Shown piece after piece: positions 1-7,888 of a DNA stretch of 30,585 bases. The notes below the pieces were generated by a model. It was not told the DNA's origin, did no database searches, and saw nothing but the letters and a program-made list of their open reading frames with translations. Both the position numbers and the translations under genes were made by a program. This stretch comes from Ruminococcaceae bacterium UBA1730 (GTDB lineage Bacteria; Bacillota; Clostridia; Oscillospirales; Acutalibacteraceae), in NCBI GenBank assembly GCA_002315935.1, contig DCII01000049.1:1-30585 (forward strand). Reading direction: 5' to 3'. Numbering within the stretch: the stretch's first letter is position 1; each line of letters starts with the position of its first letter.

Positions 1-60
<60 letters not shown>

Positions 61-67
61 CAAAAAA

Positions 68-92
68 GGCCACCTTTCGGGGTGGTCTTTTT
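68..92 (+). terminator. Intrinsic terminator after tRNA-Arg
   Basis: GGCCACC (68-74) pairs with GGTGGTC (81-87) across a six-base loop with one G-T wobble, followed by five T. It sits eight bases after the tRNA CCA end and should end the tRNA transcript. It recurs word for word in the downstream copy at 220-242. Confidence 0.85.
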
Positions 93-121
93 GTGTTTCA
101 AAGGAAGGGGCTCGAAGGAGA

Positions 122-184
122 GGCGGTACAGAGCAACAGTCCGGTGGACTGTTGGGACCGCCGACGACCAAACGCCCGCAGGCG
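122..184 (+). repeat. Nested hairpin element between tRNA tail copies
   Basis: An outer stem GGCGGT (122-127)/ACCGCC (157-162) encloses a perfect nine-base stem CAACAGTCC (134-142)/GGACTGTTG (146-154) with a GGT loop. A further CGCC/GGCG stem follows at 173-184. The stretch is more GC-rich than the DNA around it and carries no gene. It resembles small mobile or REP-like elements, but I cannot assign it to a named family. Confidence 0.55.
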
Positions 185-190
185 TGCGAG

Positions 191-242
191 TCGAGTCCCT
201 TCAAGCGCGCCACAAAAAAGGCCACCTTTCGGGGTGGTCTTT
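191..242 (+). repeat. Direct repeat of tRNA-Arg 3' tail plus terminator
   Basis: These 52 bases are identical to 39-90, covering the end of the T arm, the acceptor strand with CCA, and the terminator. The 5' half of a tRNA is absent, so this is not a second tRNA gene. It is either a remnant of a tandem duplication or a target-site copy left by an element that used the tRNA 3' end as its attachment site. The unit offset is 152 bases. Confidence 0.8.
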
Positions 243-334
243 CATTGTTATATTAAGTTTTATTTTTATTCCGCAGCAAGTTTTTCGCATCTTCAAGTAA
301 ACAGATTATCAGACCGCTTCCGAAATCTCAAAGA

Positions 335-1405
335 TTAAATCCATCCTAATTTTGCAAAAACATCAAGCATAATCTCAACAAGCTTCGCTCTGATAAAGGT
401 CTTATGTTTTTCATTGAAAAGCACATTCATTCTATAGTCAAAGCGTGAGGTGTCTCTTGCAGTTGACTGCTCCCTGCCGTCTGCAAGGCTGAATGAATCG
501 AGCCAGCCGATTGCAAAGGGATTATCAATCTCTTTTTTATTTCCGTCAACGGTTTTCATGTCGGGATATTCATACTCCGTTGTGTGAAGGTCATCGGCAA
601 CATTATCCCAGACATCGTGGTTGAAAATGAAGGGAATCCAGTCAAGCAATGTAACATCGGGTGCAGAGCTGTAGCTCGTGAGCCTGACATCCGTTTTTCT
701 GTTGCTTACCTTGCGGAGCCTGTTGAAGGAATTGAGAATATTGCAGGCATAGCTGACATATGAATCGGTTTTTGAACCCATGAACCAAACGGGCATATTT
801 TTGAGTGCATCCGCTTCATTCGGCGTTATTGCACGGTTGGGGCACATGATGATTGTTGCGGCAAAATCATTAGGATATGAGGTTGCAAGATTGATTGCTC
901 CGTTGCCGCCGAGACACCAACCGACAATATAAATCTTATCGGTATCAACATTTTCATGCGTTACGCAGAAATCATCAACTGCCGCCTTGAGCGACGGAGT
1001 TATCGCAGATGAATCCCAATAAAGCCGACTTTCTTCGGGTGCTCTTGCAATAAAAAGAAATGCGTGATCGTTTTCAAATCTTGATTGATATTCCTCGGCA
1101 GTCCACTTAGGCATATTGTTTGCCTCAAGCTCAAAGCCCTCCTGAAGTCCTTCAAGTGCACCTGCCATGATAATTACCATAGGATATTTTCTATCTGCTG
1201 AAGCACCGTTTTCGACGGGCGAATAATAGCTGTAATCAATATCAATGCCGTTCTTTTCGGGTCCGTTGGCTCTTGACCAGAGCTTGCGAAGCTCTGCCAC
1301 CCCTTCTTCAAGGCTCAATGCCGAAGATGTAACGGCTCCGAATGCCGAAAAAGCAATTGCAATGCACATAACAACTGCCGTGATTCTCTTGATTGTTTTT
1401 TTCAA
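335..1405 (-). CDS. Secreted alpha/beta hydrolase with cysteine nucleophile elbow (dienelactone hydrolase/esterase-like)
   Basis: I choose the TTG start at 1405 because GGGGGG lies seven bases upstream; a 17-codon upstream extension has no ribosome site. The 356-residue product begins with a basic and hydrophobic signal peptide (about residues 1-29, ending SSA), so it is likely exported. The nucleophile elbow is G-W-C-L-G (residues 162-166): Cys164 stands where most esterases have serine, as in dienelactone hydrolases. A catalytic Asp and His would be expected downstream but I cannot place them surely. The C-terminal part mentions no carbohydrate-binding domain. The gene is monocistronic and diverges from the fucosidase gene, so deacylation of a plant or host glycan is possible but inferred. 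Alternative: a non-hydrolytic member of the fold. Confidence 0.75.
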   Translation of the reverse strand: MKKTIKRITAVVMCIAIAFSAFGAVTSSALSLEEGVAELRKLWSRANGPEKNGIDIDYSYYSPVENGASADRKYPMVIIMAGALEGLQEGFELEANNMPKWTAEEYQSRFENDHAFLFIARAPEESRLYWDSSAITPSLKAAVDDFCVTHENVDTDKIYIVGWCLGGNGAINLATSYPNDFAATIIMCPNRAITPNEADALKNMPVWFMGSKTDSYVSYACNILNSFNRLRKVSNRKTDVRLTSYSSAPDVTLLDWIPFIFNHDVWDNVADDLHTTEYEYPDMKTVDGNKKEIDNPFAIGWLDSFSLADGREQSTARDTSRFDYRMNVLFNEKHKTFIRAKLVEIMLDVFAKLGWI

Positions 1406-1427
1406 ACAAATCCCCCCAGTGATAAAA

Positions 1428-1456
1428 ATTCTATCATAACGAAAAAGCAATATCAA
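1428..1456 (-). promoter_or_regulatory. Sigma-A promoter for the secreted hydrolase gene
   Basis: Read on the minus strand: TTGATA (plus 1451-1456), 17-base spacer, TAGAAT (plus 1428-1433), with a TG one base before the -10 (extended -10). It lies 23 bases upstream of the TTG start. Confidence 0.65.
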
Positions 1457-1618
1457 TACATTTTCGAAAAAAAGACTTGAAATTGTTGGGATTAATGTTC
1501 AGCATCGGCATACTGTTATATCATGTATATTTGAAGAATCCGCATCAACATTGGAAAAATCTGTTTTCATATATAGCACATCTTGACCGCATTTGCAGAT
1601 ACTTTTTCAAAAATATAA

Positions 1619-1647
1619 TTGCAATTCAGCAGAATTAATGGTAAAAT
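1619..1647 (+). promoter_or_regulatory. Sigma-A promoter for the GH29 gene
   Basis: TTGCAA (1619-1624), 17-base spacer, TAAAAT (1642-1647) with an extended -10 TG. The start codon at 1678 is 31 bases downstream and preceded by AGAGGT. Confidence 0.6.
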
Positions 1648-1677
1648 TAAGGAAATTTTACAAAGAGGTATTTTGAT

Positions 1678-2967
1678 ATGTATGAAAACAATTGGGAATC
1701 CCTGAATTCCCGTCCTGTTCCCGAATGGTTCGGCGATGCGAAATTCGGAATTTTCATTCACTGGGGACTTTATTCCGTTCCCGCCTTCACAAGAAAAGGT
1801 GATTACGCCGAATGGTACAGAATGCAGCTCGACCTTCCCGAATTTCCGAATAAGGAATTCCATGAGAATTTTTACGGCAAAAATTTCAAATATGAGGATT
1901 TTGTAAAGGGCTTTACCGCTGAGCTGTTTGATGCAAAGAAATGGGCAGACCTTTTCAAAAAAAGCGGAGCAAAATATATAAACTTCGTTTCAAAGCATCA
2001 TGACGGCTTCTGCCTTTACAAAACAGATTACGCATGGAACTGGAACAGCTTCGATGTCGGCCCCCACAGAGATTTTCTTATGGAGCTTAAAGAAGCTCTT
2101 GAAGGCACAGGCGTTCGGTTCGGAGTTTATCATTCGGTTTATGAATGGTTCAATCCCCTCTATCTCAAAAATCCCGAGGAATACGCAACCGAGCATCTTA
2201 TTCCCATGCTCAAGGAATTGGTTGAGCGTTATCAGCCGTCAACCCTTTTCACAGACGGTGAATGGGATCATCCGAGCAATGTCTGGCATTCAACAGAATT
2301 CCTCCAGTGGCTCTATAATGAATCATCCGTTAAGAATTTCATCGTTCCGAATGACCGTTGGGGCAAGGAAACAAGAGGTCACCTCGGCGGCAACTTCACA
2401 ACGGAATACGGCTTTATTGAAGGCAACAAGCGTATTGAAGAAATTGAGCTTGACAGACCCTTCGAGGAATGCAGAGGTATCGGCAAATCATTCGGACTTA
2501 ACAGAATAGAAGGCGTTGACGACTATATGACGCCGAAAGCACTTCTCGAAACTCTCTGCTCGCTCGTTTCAAAGGGCGGCAACTTCCTTCTTAATATCGG
2601 TCCTGCCGCAGACGGAACTATCCCCGTCATCATGGAGGAACGCCTTCTTCAGATGGGCAAATGGCTTGAGGTTAACGGCGAAGCCATTTACGCTTCAAAG
2701 GTTTACACAAAGAAGAATACTGAAAGCACAGGCATTTATTACACGAAGAAGGATGATGCGGTTTACGCAATTTCGAATTCGTTCCCGTTCAATGAGCTTT
2801 ACCTTGAAGAGATTGATTATTCTCCAAAGCTTAAGGCAACTCTTCTCGGCGGCGAGGTTGAACTGAAAATCGCAGAAAAGAACGGAAAAGCTCTCATCCT
2901 CATTCCGCCGATTAATCCCGATGAGCTTAACACCGAATATCTTTACACCTTCAGAATTTCCGAATAA
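1678..2967 (+). CDS. Alpha-L-fucosidase, glycoside hydrolase family 29
   Basis: This 429-residue enzyme should release alpha-linked L-fucose from oligosaccharides by a retaining mechanism. The N terminus has the family's hallmark WFGDAKFGIFIHWG (residues 17-30) and the conserved KHHDGFCL (106-113). The segment LFTDGEW (190-196) matches the nucleophile strand, making Asp193 the likely nucleophile; the acid/base residue is not placed. A C-terminal region rich in beta-strands follows from about residue 340. There is no signal peptide, so it probably acts in the cytoplasm on imported sugars. AGAGGT precedes the ATG. It is transcribed alone, ends at a terminator, and faces the GH127-like gene. Length is normal for the catalytic domain plus a small beta domain. 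Confidence 0.92.
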   Translation: MYENNWESLNSRPVPEWFGDAKFGIFIHWGLYSVPAFTRKGDYAEWYRMQLDLPEFPNKEFHENFYGKNFKYEDFVKGFTAELFDAKKWADLFKKSGAKYINFVSKHHDGFCLYKTDYAWNWNSFDVGPHRDFLMELKEALEGTGVRFGVYHSVYEWFNPLYLKNPEEYATEHLIPMLKELVERYQPSTLFTDGEWDHPSNVWHSTEFLQWLYNESSVKNFIVPNDRWGKETRGHLGGNFTTEYGFIEGNKRIEEIELDRPFEECRGIGKSFGLNRIEGVDDYMTPKALLETLCSLVSKGGNFLLNIGPAADGTIPVIMEERLLQMGKWLEVNGEAIYASKVYTKKNTESTGIYYTKKDDAVYAISNSFPFNELYLEEIDYSPKLKATLLGGEVELKIAEKNGKALILIPPINPDELNTEYLYTFRISE

Positions 2968-2970
2968 CAA

Positions 2971-3000
2971 TAAGGAGCAGTCAGCCGGCTGCTCCTTTTT
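2971..3000 (+). terminator. Intrinsic terminator after the GH29 gene
   Basis: AGGAGCAG (2973-2980) pairs with CTGCTCCT (2989-2996), followed by T's. It lies four bases after the stop codon, between the two convergent glycosidase genes. Confidence 0.85.
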
Positions 3001-3018
3001 CCAAGTAAGATATTCTGC

Positions 3019-4710
3019 TTATTTAACCGATTTCTGCTGAGTCGGACCATAGTTTGCGGCCCCGTTATATTCAACATCGGCGGCTGTCGGATAGTATTCG
3101 GGAATGCTGTCATCACGCTGATAAAGCCTTACATGGTCACCTCTCGGAGTAATGTCAACAACATCGGGGCCTCTCCAATAAACAGTAAATTCAACGCCTC
3201 TGGCGGTTTCTTTTCTTGCTTCGGTCTCAATGTCAAAGCTGCAGACAAGCTCGTCATTCGCCTTGATTGAAGCCTTAACAACACCGTTTTCTTCTGCGTA
3301 TTCAACTTCTTTTCCGTTCAGAATAAGCTTCATATTCTTCATATAGGCATATTTTCTGAAGCCTGCAACGCAGTCTTTTTTTGCAAGAAGAGAAGTTTTT
3401 CCTTCGTTGGGAATTTCGGATTTCATTATGAGGGCATCCGTTTCCTTGTCGCAGGGAATATTGCAGATGAAAGCTCCGTTTTCTTCCGCAAGAGCATTAT
3501 CCCACGCAAGCTTGAGAGCAACCGGAGCAGTGCCGACACAGCAGCCTGCAATTGAACGAAATCTCGTGAGCGATATTGAAGCCGGTTCGCTTCCGCCGGT
3601 AAAACCGCCCATCATTCTTTTATCAATGTCACGGTAGGTAATGCCGTCACCGTCGGGAAGCGAATTGTCGCATTCAACATAGCCTGTATAAGTAACCTGA
3701 TTTTCAACAAACTGATTGCGGATAAATAGGTTTATATCGTTCCAGTATTCGTTATATCCGCATTCGATAAGCTCCTTTGCACAGATAATCATATCCCTGA
3801 TGCAACAGGTTTCGCAATGCTCCTCCTCAACGGGATGCCACTGTGCATATTCGGGAACCCAGCCGAATGATGAGGAAATGCTTCTCACATAGTCATATAT
3901 CGCCTTTCCCTTGGCAATATATTCTTTATTATCAATGAGTCTGCCGAGCTTTGTCAGTCCACAGGCAAACCACACCGCCGAATGAACATGGCCGAAGAAT
4001 TCCATTTTGTAGTTGAAATATCTCGAAGGGCCGAGAACATAATTAGCAATTCCGATTGCAAGGTCAAGAGCATTTTCGTCATTTTTCAGCTCATATCTTC
4101 TTACGAGAGCCTGGAGCATAACCGCATTTCTGATTGCCTGCTCTCCCCTGCCCGTGTGTCTTGAAAGGTCAAAGCCTCCGTCCTTGAGGTAAACATCATT
4201 CGGGAATTCATAAATCGGCTCTGTCTCCTGAAAATCTCCAGACCAGAAGGTGCGGACCTTTCTCTCGATAACGAGCGAACGCATCCCCTTGATAAGCTCC
4301 GAAACTCTTTTTTCGTTTTCTTCATCATCGGGATAATCCTCGGTTATCATGTTAAGACCGGGGAGAATATATCCCATTTCGTGGAACGAAGAATGAACGG
4401 TATGAGTCCACGGATATTTTTCGCAGAAACGAAGACCGTGCTCGCCCCATGATTTCATGAGGTGTCTGCGAAGCGACTGCTTGACATTATCGCCGTCATC
4501 CGTTCCGAGAATTCTCATAGCAGAAACAAGTCCTTCATACCACGAGCCGACAAGCTCAGCATCATCAACTCTGCAATGAGCCGCTTCCGCAGGCTTTTTA
4601 TTAGGCAGAAGGAGCCAATAAGGCAGATTATCATATGCAGGGTCAACCATGTTCGTTATATAGTGATGAACAAGCTCTGCACTTTTTATCGGGTCAAATT
4701 TCTTAAACAT
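3019..4710 (-). CDS. GH127-like glycosidase (beta-L-arabinofuranosidase superfamily)
   Basis: The 563-residue product resembles the (alpha/alpha)6-barrel GH127/GH146 group. In known GH127 enzymes a Glu and three Cys hold zinc and one of these Cys is the nucleophile. The same spacing is visible here: E-T-C-C at residues 300-303 and G-C-C at 389-391, so Cys390 or Cys391 is the likely catalytic cysteine. A beta-sandwich-like C-terminal part follows from about residue 400. There is no signal peptide. The ATG at 4710 is preferred because AGGTGA lies eight bases upstream; a GTG nine bases earlier overlaps that site. It is monocistronic and convergent with GH29. The exact family and substrate (arabinofuranoside or another sugar) are uncertain, since similarity outside the Cys motifs looks distant. 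Confidence 0.72.
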   Translation of the reverse strand: MFKKFDPIKSAELVHHYITNMVDPAYDNLPYWLLLPNKKPAEAAHCRVDDAELVGSWYEGLVSAMRILGTDDGDNVKQSLRRHLMKSWGEHGLRFCEKYPWTHTVHSSFHEMGYILPGLNMITEDYPDDEENEKRVSELIKGMRSLVIERKVRTFWSGDFQETEPIYEFPNDVYLKDGGFDLSRHTGRGEQAIRNAVMLQALVRRYELKNDENALDLAIGIANYVLGPSRYFNYKMEFFGHVHSAVWFACGLTKLGRLIDNKEYIAKGKAIYDYVRSISSSFGWVPEYAQWHPVEEEHCETCCIRDMIICAKELIECGYNEYWNDINLFIRNQFVENQVTYTGYVECDNSLPDGDGITYRDIDKRMMGGFTGGSEPASISLTRFRSIAGCCVGTAPVALKLAWDNALAEENGAFICNIPCDKETDALIMKSEIPNEGKTSLLAKKDCVAGFRKYAYMKNMKLILNGKEVEYAEENGVVKASIKANDELVCSFDIETEARKETARGVEFTVYWRGPDVVDITPRGDHVRLYQRDDSIPEYYPTAADVEYNGAANYGPTQQKSVK

Positions 4711-4735
4711 AATTATCACTCACCTGATTGTTTGT

Positions 4736-4772
4736 TAATATCAATATTACCACATAATCGTGCTCTTTTCAA
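4736..4772 (-). promoter_or_regulatory. Promoter and operator-like palindrome for the GH127-like gene
   Basis: Minus strand: TTGAAA (plus 4767-4772), 17-base spacer, TAATAT (plus 4744-4749) with extended TG. The -10 forms one arm of the palindrome TAATAT-CA-ATATTA (4736-4749), which could be a repressor site. The operator role is inferred. Confidence 0.55.
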
Positions 4773-4832
4773 CTTCAAAAGTCAAAGTTCAGCACCGATA
4801 TTCCCACGATATTCCCGTTTCTAAAAAAATTA

Positions 4833-4861
4833 TTGAATTAAAAATCAATCTATGATAAAAT
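4833..4861 (+). promoter_or_regulatory. Promoter of the nucleotidyltransferase/kinase-peptidase operon
   Basis: TTGAAT (4833-4838), 17-base spacer, TAAAAT (4856-4861) with extended -10 TG. The first gene starts at 4893 after GGAGAG. Confidence 0.6.
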
Positions 4862-4892
4862 AAAAATAATATTTCTTAATTCGGAGAGCTGT

Positions 4893-6311
4893 ATGAACAT
4901 TACGCAAGTCCAAAAATTAACTTCTGAAATTATTCGGAAGTCAAATATTTGTGAAGAAAAGATTTCATTCATCACTTCGGCTGATGAGAGAAAAAAAATA
5001 TTTGCCGGATTCTGCAAGCCATATTATCCTGCCGAACCGGATACTGTCTGCGAAGCCGTTTTTCCTTTGGATTTTTCGGACTTCCGCATCATGATCTATG
5101 CCGAAAACATCAATGACAAAGCTGAATTCGAAAGCATTTTTTCATCCGTTGCTCAGAATTGCAACGAAAAAGTCAAGGAGTTTTCGGAAAAAGCAGACAC
5201 AGGAAAAGCCCTTCTGCGAATTCTTGCAGACTATCTGAACGGCAGAAAAAGCAATGATGTAGCCGTAACTGATGAACTGCGAAAATTATCCGAAAATCAC
5301 GAGGTTCAGGGTATTGTTTATTATCAGACCAAAGACGAAAAAAATATGAACGCCTATTATCAGGCGATTGACCAATATTCCAAACGCCGAAAGCTGATTA
5401 AAACAATCAGCGAGAGCTTCGGAAATAAAGGCATTGATTTTTATTTTGTCAAGGGAGCTAAAATTCACGAGGATTATCCGACTCCCCAGCTCAGAACCAT
5501 GGGCGACTGCGACATTCACCTTAAACCGAAGGACAGGGAAAAAGCTTCCGAAATAATGAAATCTCTCGGCTTTTCTGTAGAAATTCTCGAAACAGTTGAA
5601 GAATGGAAATGTCACAAGGGTCCGTTTATTTTTGAGCTTCACGATTCGCTCTGCTATGAGCAGGACTATGCCGAAGGTGATGAAAGAGAATTTCTTGTGA
5701 AGGAATGGGACTATGTTCACAATAATGAGCTTGAAGATGAATTTCATTTTATCTATCTTCTTTCTCATCTTAAAAAGCATCTCACCTCAAGAGGTGTCGG
5801 ATTCAGGCAGTTTATGGATCTTGCCGTTGAAATCGGCACGGGAAGACTTGACCTTGATAAGGTGCTGAAATATTCGGAGACCGCAGGTCTGAAGGATTTT
5901 CTTCTTGTCTGCATGACTCTTTGCGAAAAATGGTTTGAAATTTCAATGCCGTTCAGAACGGAATTATCGGATGAATTTGTCAGAAGAGAAACATTCCGTG
6001 TTACAAGCAACGGTGTTTTCGGATTTCAGAAGGAAAAAGACGAAGAGAAGGACTATTCAAAGCTGGTTAATTACGAAGGAAGATTCAGAACCTTCATCAC
6101 ATCCATTTTTCCGCCATACAAAACATTTATCTCCATTGAGGAATACTCATGGTTAAGGGGTAAAAAGTTTCTGTTGCCGATTGCATGGATAATCAGAATT
6201 TTCAGAAAAGCTCTGAATTCCGAATCAAGAAAAAAGAGTGTCTATAAGCTCAATAAAATAACTGCTTCGCAGAATATTAATTCCGAATTTTCCGAATGGG
6301 GTATAAAATGA
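4893..6311 (+). CDS. Nucleotidyltransferase-like protein (NTP_transf_5 type)
   Basis: The 472-residue product carries the signature of the uncharacterised nucleotidyltransferase family PF14907: VKGAKIHEDYP, then LRTMGDCDIHL, in the second quarter of the protein, giving a K-G and a D-x-D-type metal site (D-C-D). A helical C-terminal half includes HLKKHL. These proteins are known to sit beside PqqD-like and HPr-kinase-like genes, including in lasso peptide and HPr-rel-A loci; their reaction is unproven, but transfer of a nucleotide to a peptide or small molecule is expected. About 150 N-terminal residues resemble nothing I know. It is first in an operon and overlaps the next gene by ATGA (6308-6311), so translation is likely coupled. 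No signal peptide or membrane segment is visible. Confidence 0.78.
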   Translation: MNITQVQKLTSEIIRKSNICEEKISFITSADERKKIFAGFCKPYYPAEPDTVCEAVFPLDFSDFRIMIYAENINDKAEFESIFSSVAQNCNEKVKEFSEKADTGKALLRILADYLNGRKSNDVAVTDELRKLSENHEVQGIVYYQTKDEKNMNAYYQAIDQYSKRRKLIKTISESFGNKGIDFYFVKGAKIHEDYPTPQLRTMGDCDIHLKPKDREKASEIMKSLGFSVEILETVEEWKCHKGPFIFELHDSLCYEQDYAEGDEREFLVKEWDYVHNNELEDEFHFIYLLSHLKKHLTSRGVGFRQFMDLAVEIGTGRLDLDKVLKYSETAGLKDFLLVCMTLCEKWFEISMPFRTELSDEFVRRETFRVTSNGVFGFQKEKDEEKDYSKLVNYEGRFRTFITSIFPPYKTFISIEEYSWLRGKKFLLPIAWIIRIFRKALNSESRKKSVYKLNKITASQNINSEFSEWGIK

Positions 6312-7543
6312 CAGAGTTTAAAATCAGAATTGCAGACATACCGATTTCCGTTAAAGCAAACTATGAATTCACAAAGAATTACTGCCGTGATTATCTGACG
6401 GATGAAGACGGCATTTTTGAAGTTATCATAACAAAGGATGACATTGAAAAAGAAAGAATAATCGCAGAAAAGCATAATCTTGACGAGGGCGAAAAGGTTG
6501 TTGATTATTCCGATGAGCTTCACGAAACAACTGCACTTTACAGAAAAGTGCTTGAAGAGCTGATAAAGCATGATGCAATTATGCTTCACGGCTCTGTTGT
6601 TGCGGTTGACGGAAGGGCTTATCTTTTCACCGCAAATTCGGGAACGGGCAAAACAACCCACACAAGACTGTGGCTTGAAAATATTGAAGGAAGCTACATT
6701 CTCAACGGCGACAAACCGATAATTCTTTTCCGTGACAACAAGGCTTTTGCCTGCGGAACTCCGTGGCGTGGCAAAGAAAACTGCGGGGTGAATGAAATTC
6801 TTCCGCTTTCGGGAATATGTATTCTTGAGCGTGGCGAAAAAAATTCTATTGAAAAAATTTCATTCAAAGATGCATTCAACATTCTGATGATGCAGTCCTA
6901 TCATCCGAGCCGTAATAACGGAACACTTCTTTCAATGCAGCTCATTCAGAAGCTTAATTCGGTGAATACCTTCAGGCTCAAATGCAACATGGACAGGGAA
7001 GCGGCATTCGTTTCATATGATGCAATGTCAAAAAAAGAAACAACCACATTTGAAGAGGTGCTCAACTCAACAGGCAAGCTCCTCTATAAAAATGTGGGTG
7101 TCAGCATGATGCCTCTTATCCGTGAAGGCAAGGATATTATGATAATCGAAAAAGAGCCTCTCAACAATCTTAAAAAGCTTGATGCGGTTCTTTTCACAAG
7201 ACCCGGTGTAATCGGCAGAGGTGCTTATGTGCTTCACCGGATTTTAAAGGTCAACAAGGACGGAACATACTGGATAGTCGGTGACCACTGCTTCGGCGGA
7301 GAAACGGTTAAAAGAGAAAACATCATCGGCGTTCTCACAGGCGTTGTCAGAGACGGAAAAACCATTTCAATCAATGATAAAAATTATAAATTTTATGTGC
7401 ATCTCTGGTGCGACCTTTATCCAATCAGATTCATTATTCTGAGAATAAAATACTTTTTCAAATATCCCAAATATGTTTCAAATATCATCCTGGGCAGAAT
7501 GTATCAGAAATATAAAAAAATCCAAAGTAAATTCCGAAAATGA
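6308..7543 (+). CDS. Fusion of HPr-kinase-like P-loop domain with S24/S26 signal-peptidase-like domain
   Basis: I start at ATG 6308, which overlaps the upstream stop (ATGA) and has GGGG six bases before it; an ATG at 6296 has no site. Residues 1-240 form an HprK/PEPCK-like kinase: H-G-S before the Walker A motif ANSGTGKTTH (109-118), then LNGDKP and CGTPWRGK. Residues about 253-350 form a separate peptidase domain: GVSMMP with Ser266, LHRI with His310 and a downstream GD with Asp326, the pattern of SipW/ER-type signal peptidases, which use Ser-His. The C-terminal 50 residues are basic and aromatic and could lie on the membrane; there is no N-terminal anchor. It shares roughly half its kinase residues with the protein at 7889-8626. 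Likely roles, phosphorylating and then cutting a peptide, are inferred. Confidence 0.82.
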   Translation: MTEFKIRIADIPISVKANYEFTKNYCRDYLTDEDGIFEVIITKDDIEKERIIAEKHNLDEGEKVVDYSDELHETTALYRKVLEELIKHDAIMLHGSVVAVDGRAYLFTANSGTGKTTHTRLWLENIEGSYILNGDKPIILFRDNKAFACGTPWRGKENCGVNEILPLSGICILERGEKNSIEKISFKDAFNILMMQSYHPSRNNGTLLSMQLIQKLNSVNTFRLKCNMDREAAFVSYDAMSKKETTTFEEVLNSTGKLLYKNVGVSMMPLIREGKDIMIIEKEPLNNLKKLDAVLFTRPGVIGRGAYVLHRILKVNKDGTYWIVGDHCFGGETVKRENIIGVLTGVVRDGKTISINDKNYKFYVHLWCDLYPIRFIILRIKYFFKYPKYVSNIILGRMYQKYKKIQSKFRK

Positions 7544-7591
7544 GAGCTTGAAACACCTTGCGTTTCAGAAGCTTGTTGTTGGTTTGCGATG

Positions 7592-7625
7592 AAAAATCTC
7601 CGGGCACGGTGCTCGGAGATTTCTT
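7592..7625. terminator. Bidirectional terminator between convergent operons
   Basis: AAATCTCCG (7594-7602) pairs with CGGAGATTT (7614-7622); the core GCAC/GTGC extends the stem. A-rich and T-rich flanks on both sides make it usable by both the fusion gene and the PqqD-like gene, whose stop is at 7627. Confidence 0.8.
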
Positions 7626-7626
7626 A

Positions 7627-7887
7627 TTATTCGATCAGTCCGTTTTCATTCAGAGCGGCAATAACATTCTTAACATTCTTTGCAATTGTTGCTCTGTCTG
7701 CATCGTATATTTTCAGAAGACTGTCAATTATCTTCTCCTCCGTTGTTTCGGTTTCGAGCAGCTTCATAATATCTGATGTTGTTTCGTTCATTTTGATAAT
7801 TGCGTTGAAATTATCGTCTGTATTAACGGGAACAGCCATAATCTGACCGTCCATTTCCATTGTTGTCATTTCGTATTTGAGCTTCAT
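7627..7887 (-). CDS. PqqD-like peptide chaperone (RiPP recognition element)
   Basis: The 86-residue product fits the PqqD fold: N-terminal beta strands (KLKYEMTTME, then GQIMAVPV), the phrase IKMNETTSDIMKLL typical of the PqqD winged helix, and a C-terminal helix ending NVIAALNENGLI. PqqD-like proteins bind leader peptides and present them to radical SAM or other modifying enzymes. I prefer the ATG at 7887, one base after the stop of the upstream kinase gene and eight bases after AGGA; the ATG at 7896 would fall inside that site. It is last in a three-gene operon with the radical SAM enzyme and a kinase-like protein. The partner peptide is not obvious. Confidence 0.85.
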   Translation of the reverse strand: MKLKYEMTTMEMDGQIMAVPVNTDDNFNAIIKMNETTSDIMKLLETETTEEKIIDSLLKIYDADRATIAKNVKNVIAALNENGLIE

Positions 7888-7888
7888 T

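Noticed and set aside
191..212. A second tRNA gene
   Set aside because: Only the T-arm remainder and acceptor 3' strand are present; no anticodon or D arm exists upstream.
1567..1863. Minus-strand open frame overlapping the fucosidase start
   Set aside because: It overlaps a clear GH29 gene, has no ribosome site and shows no recognisable features.
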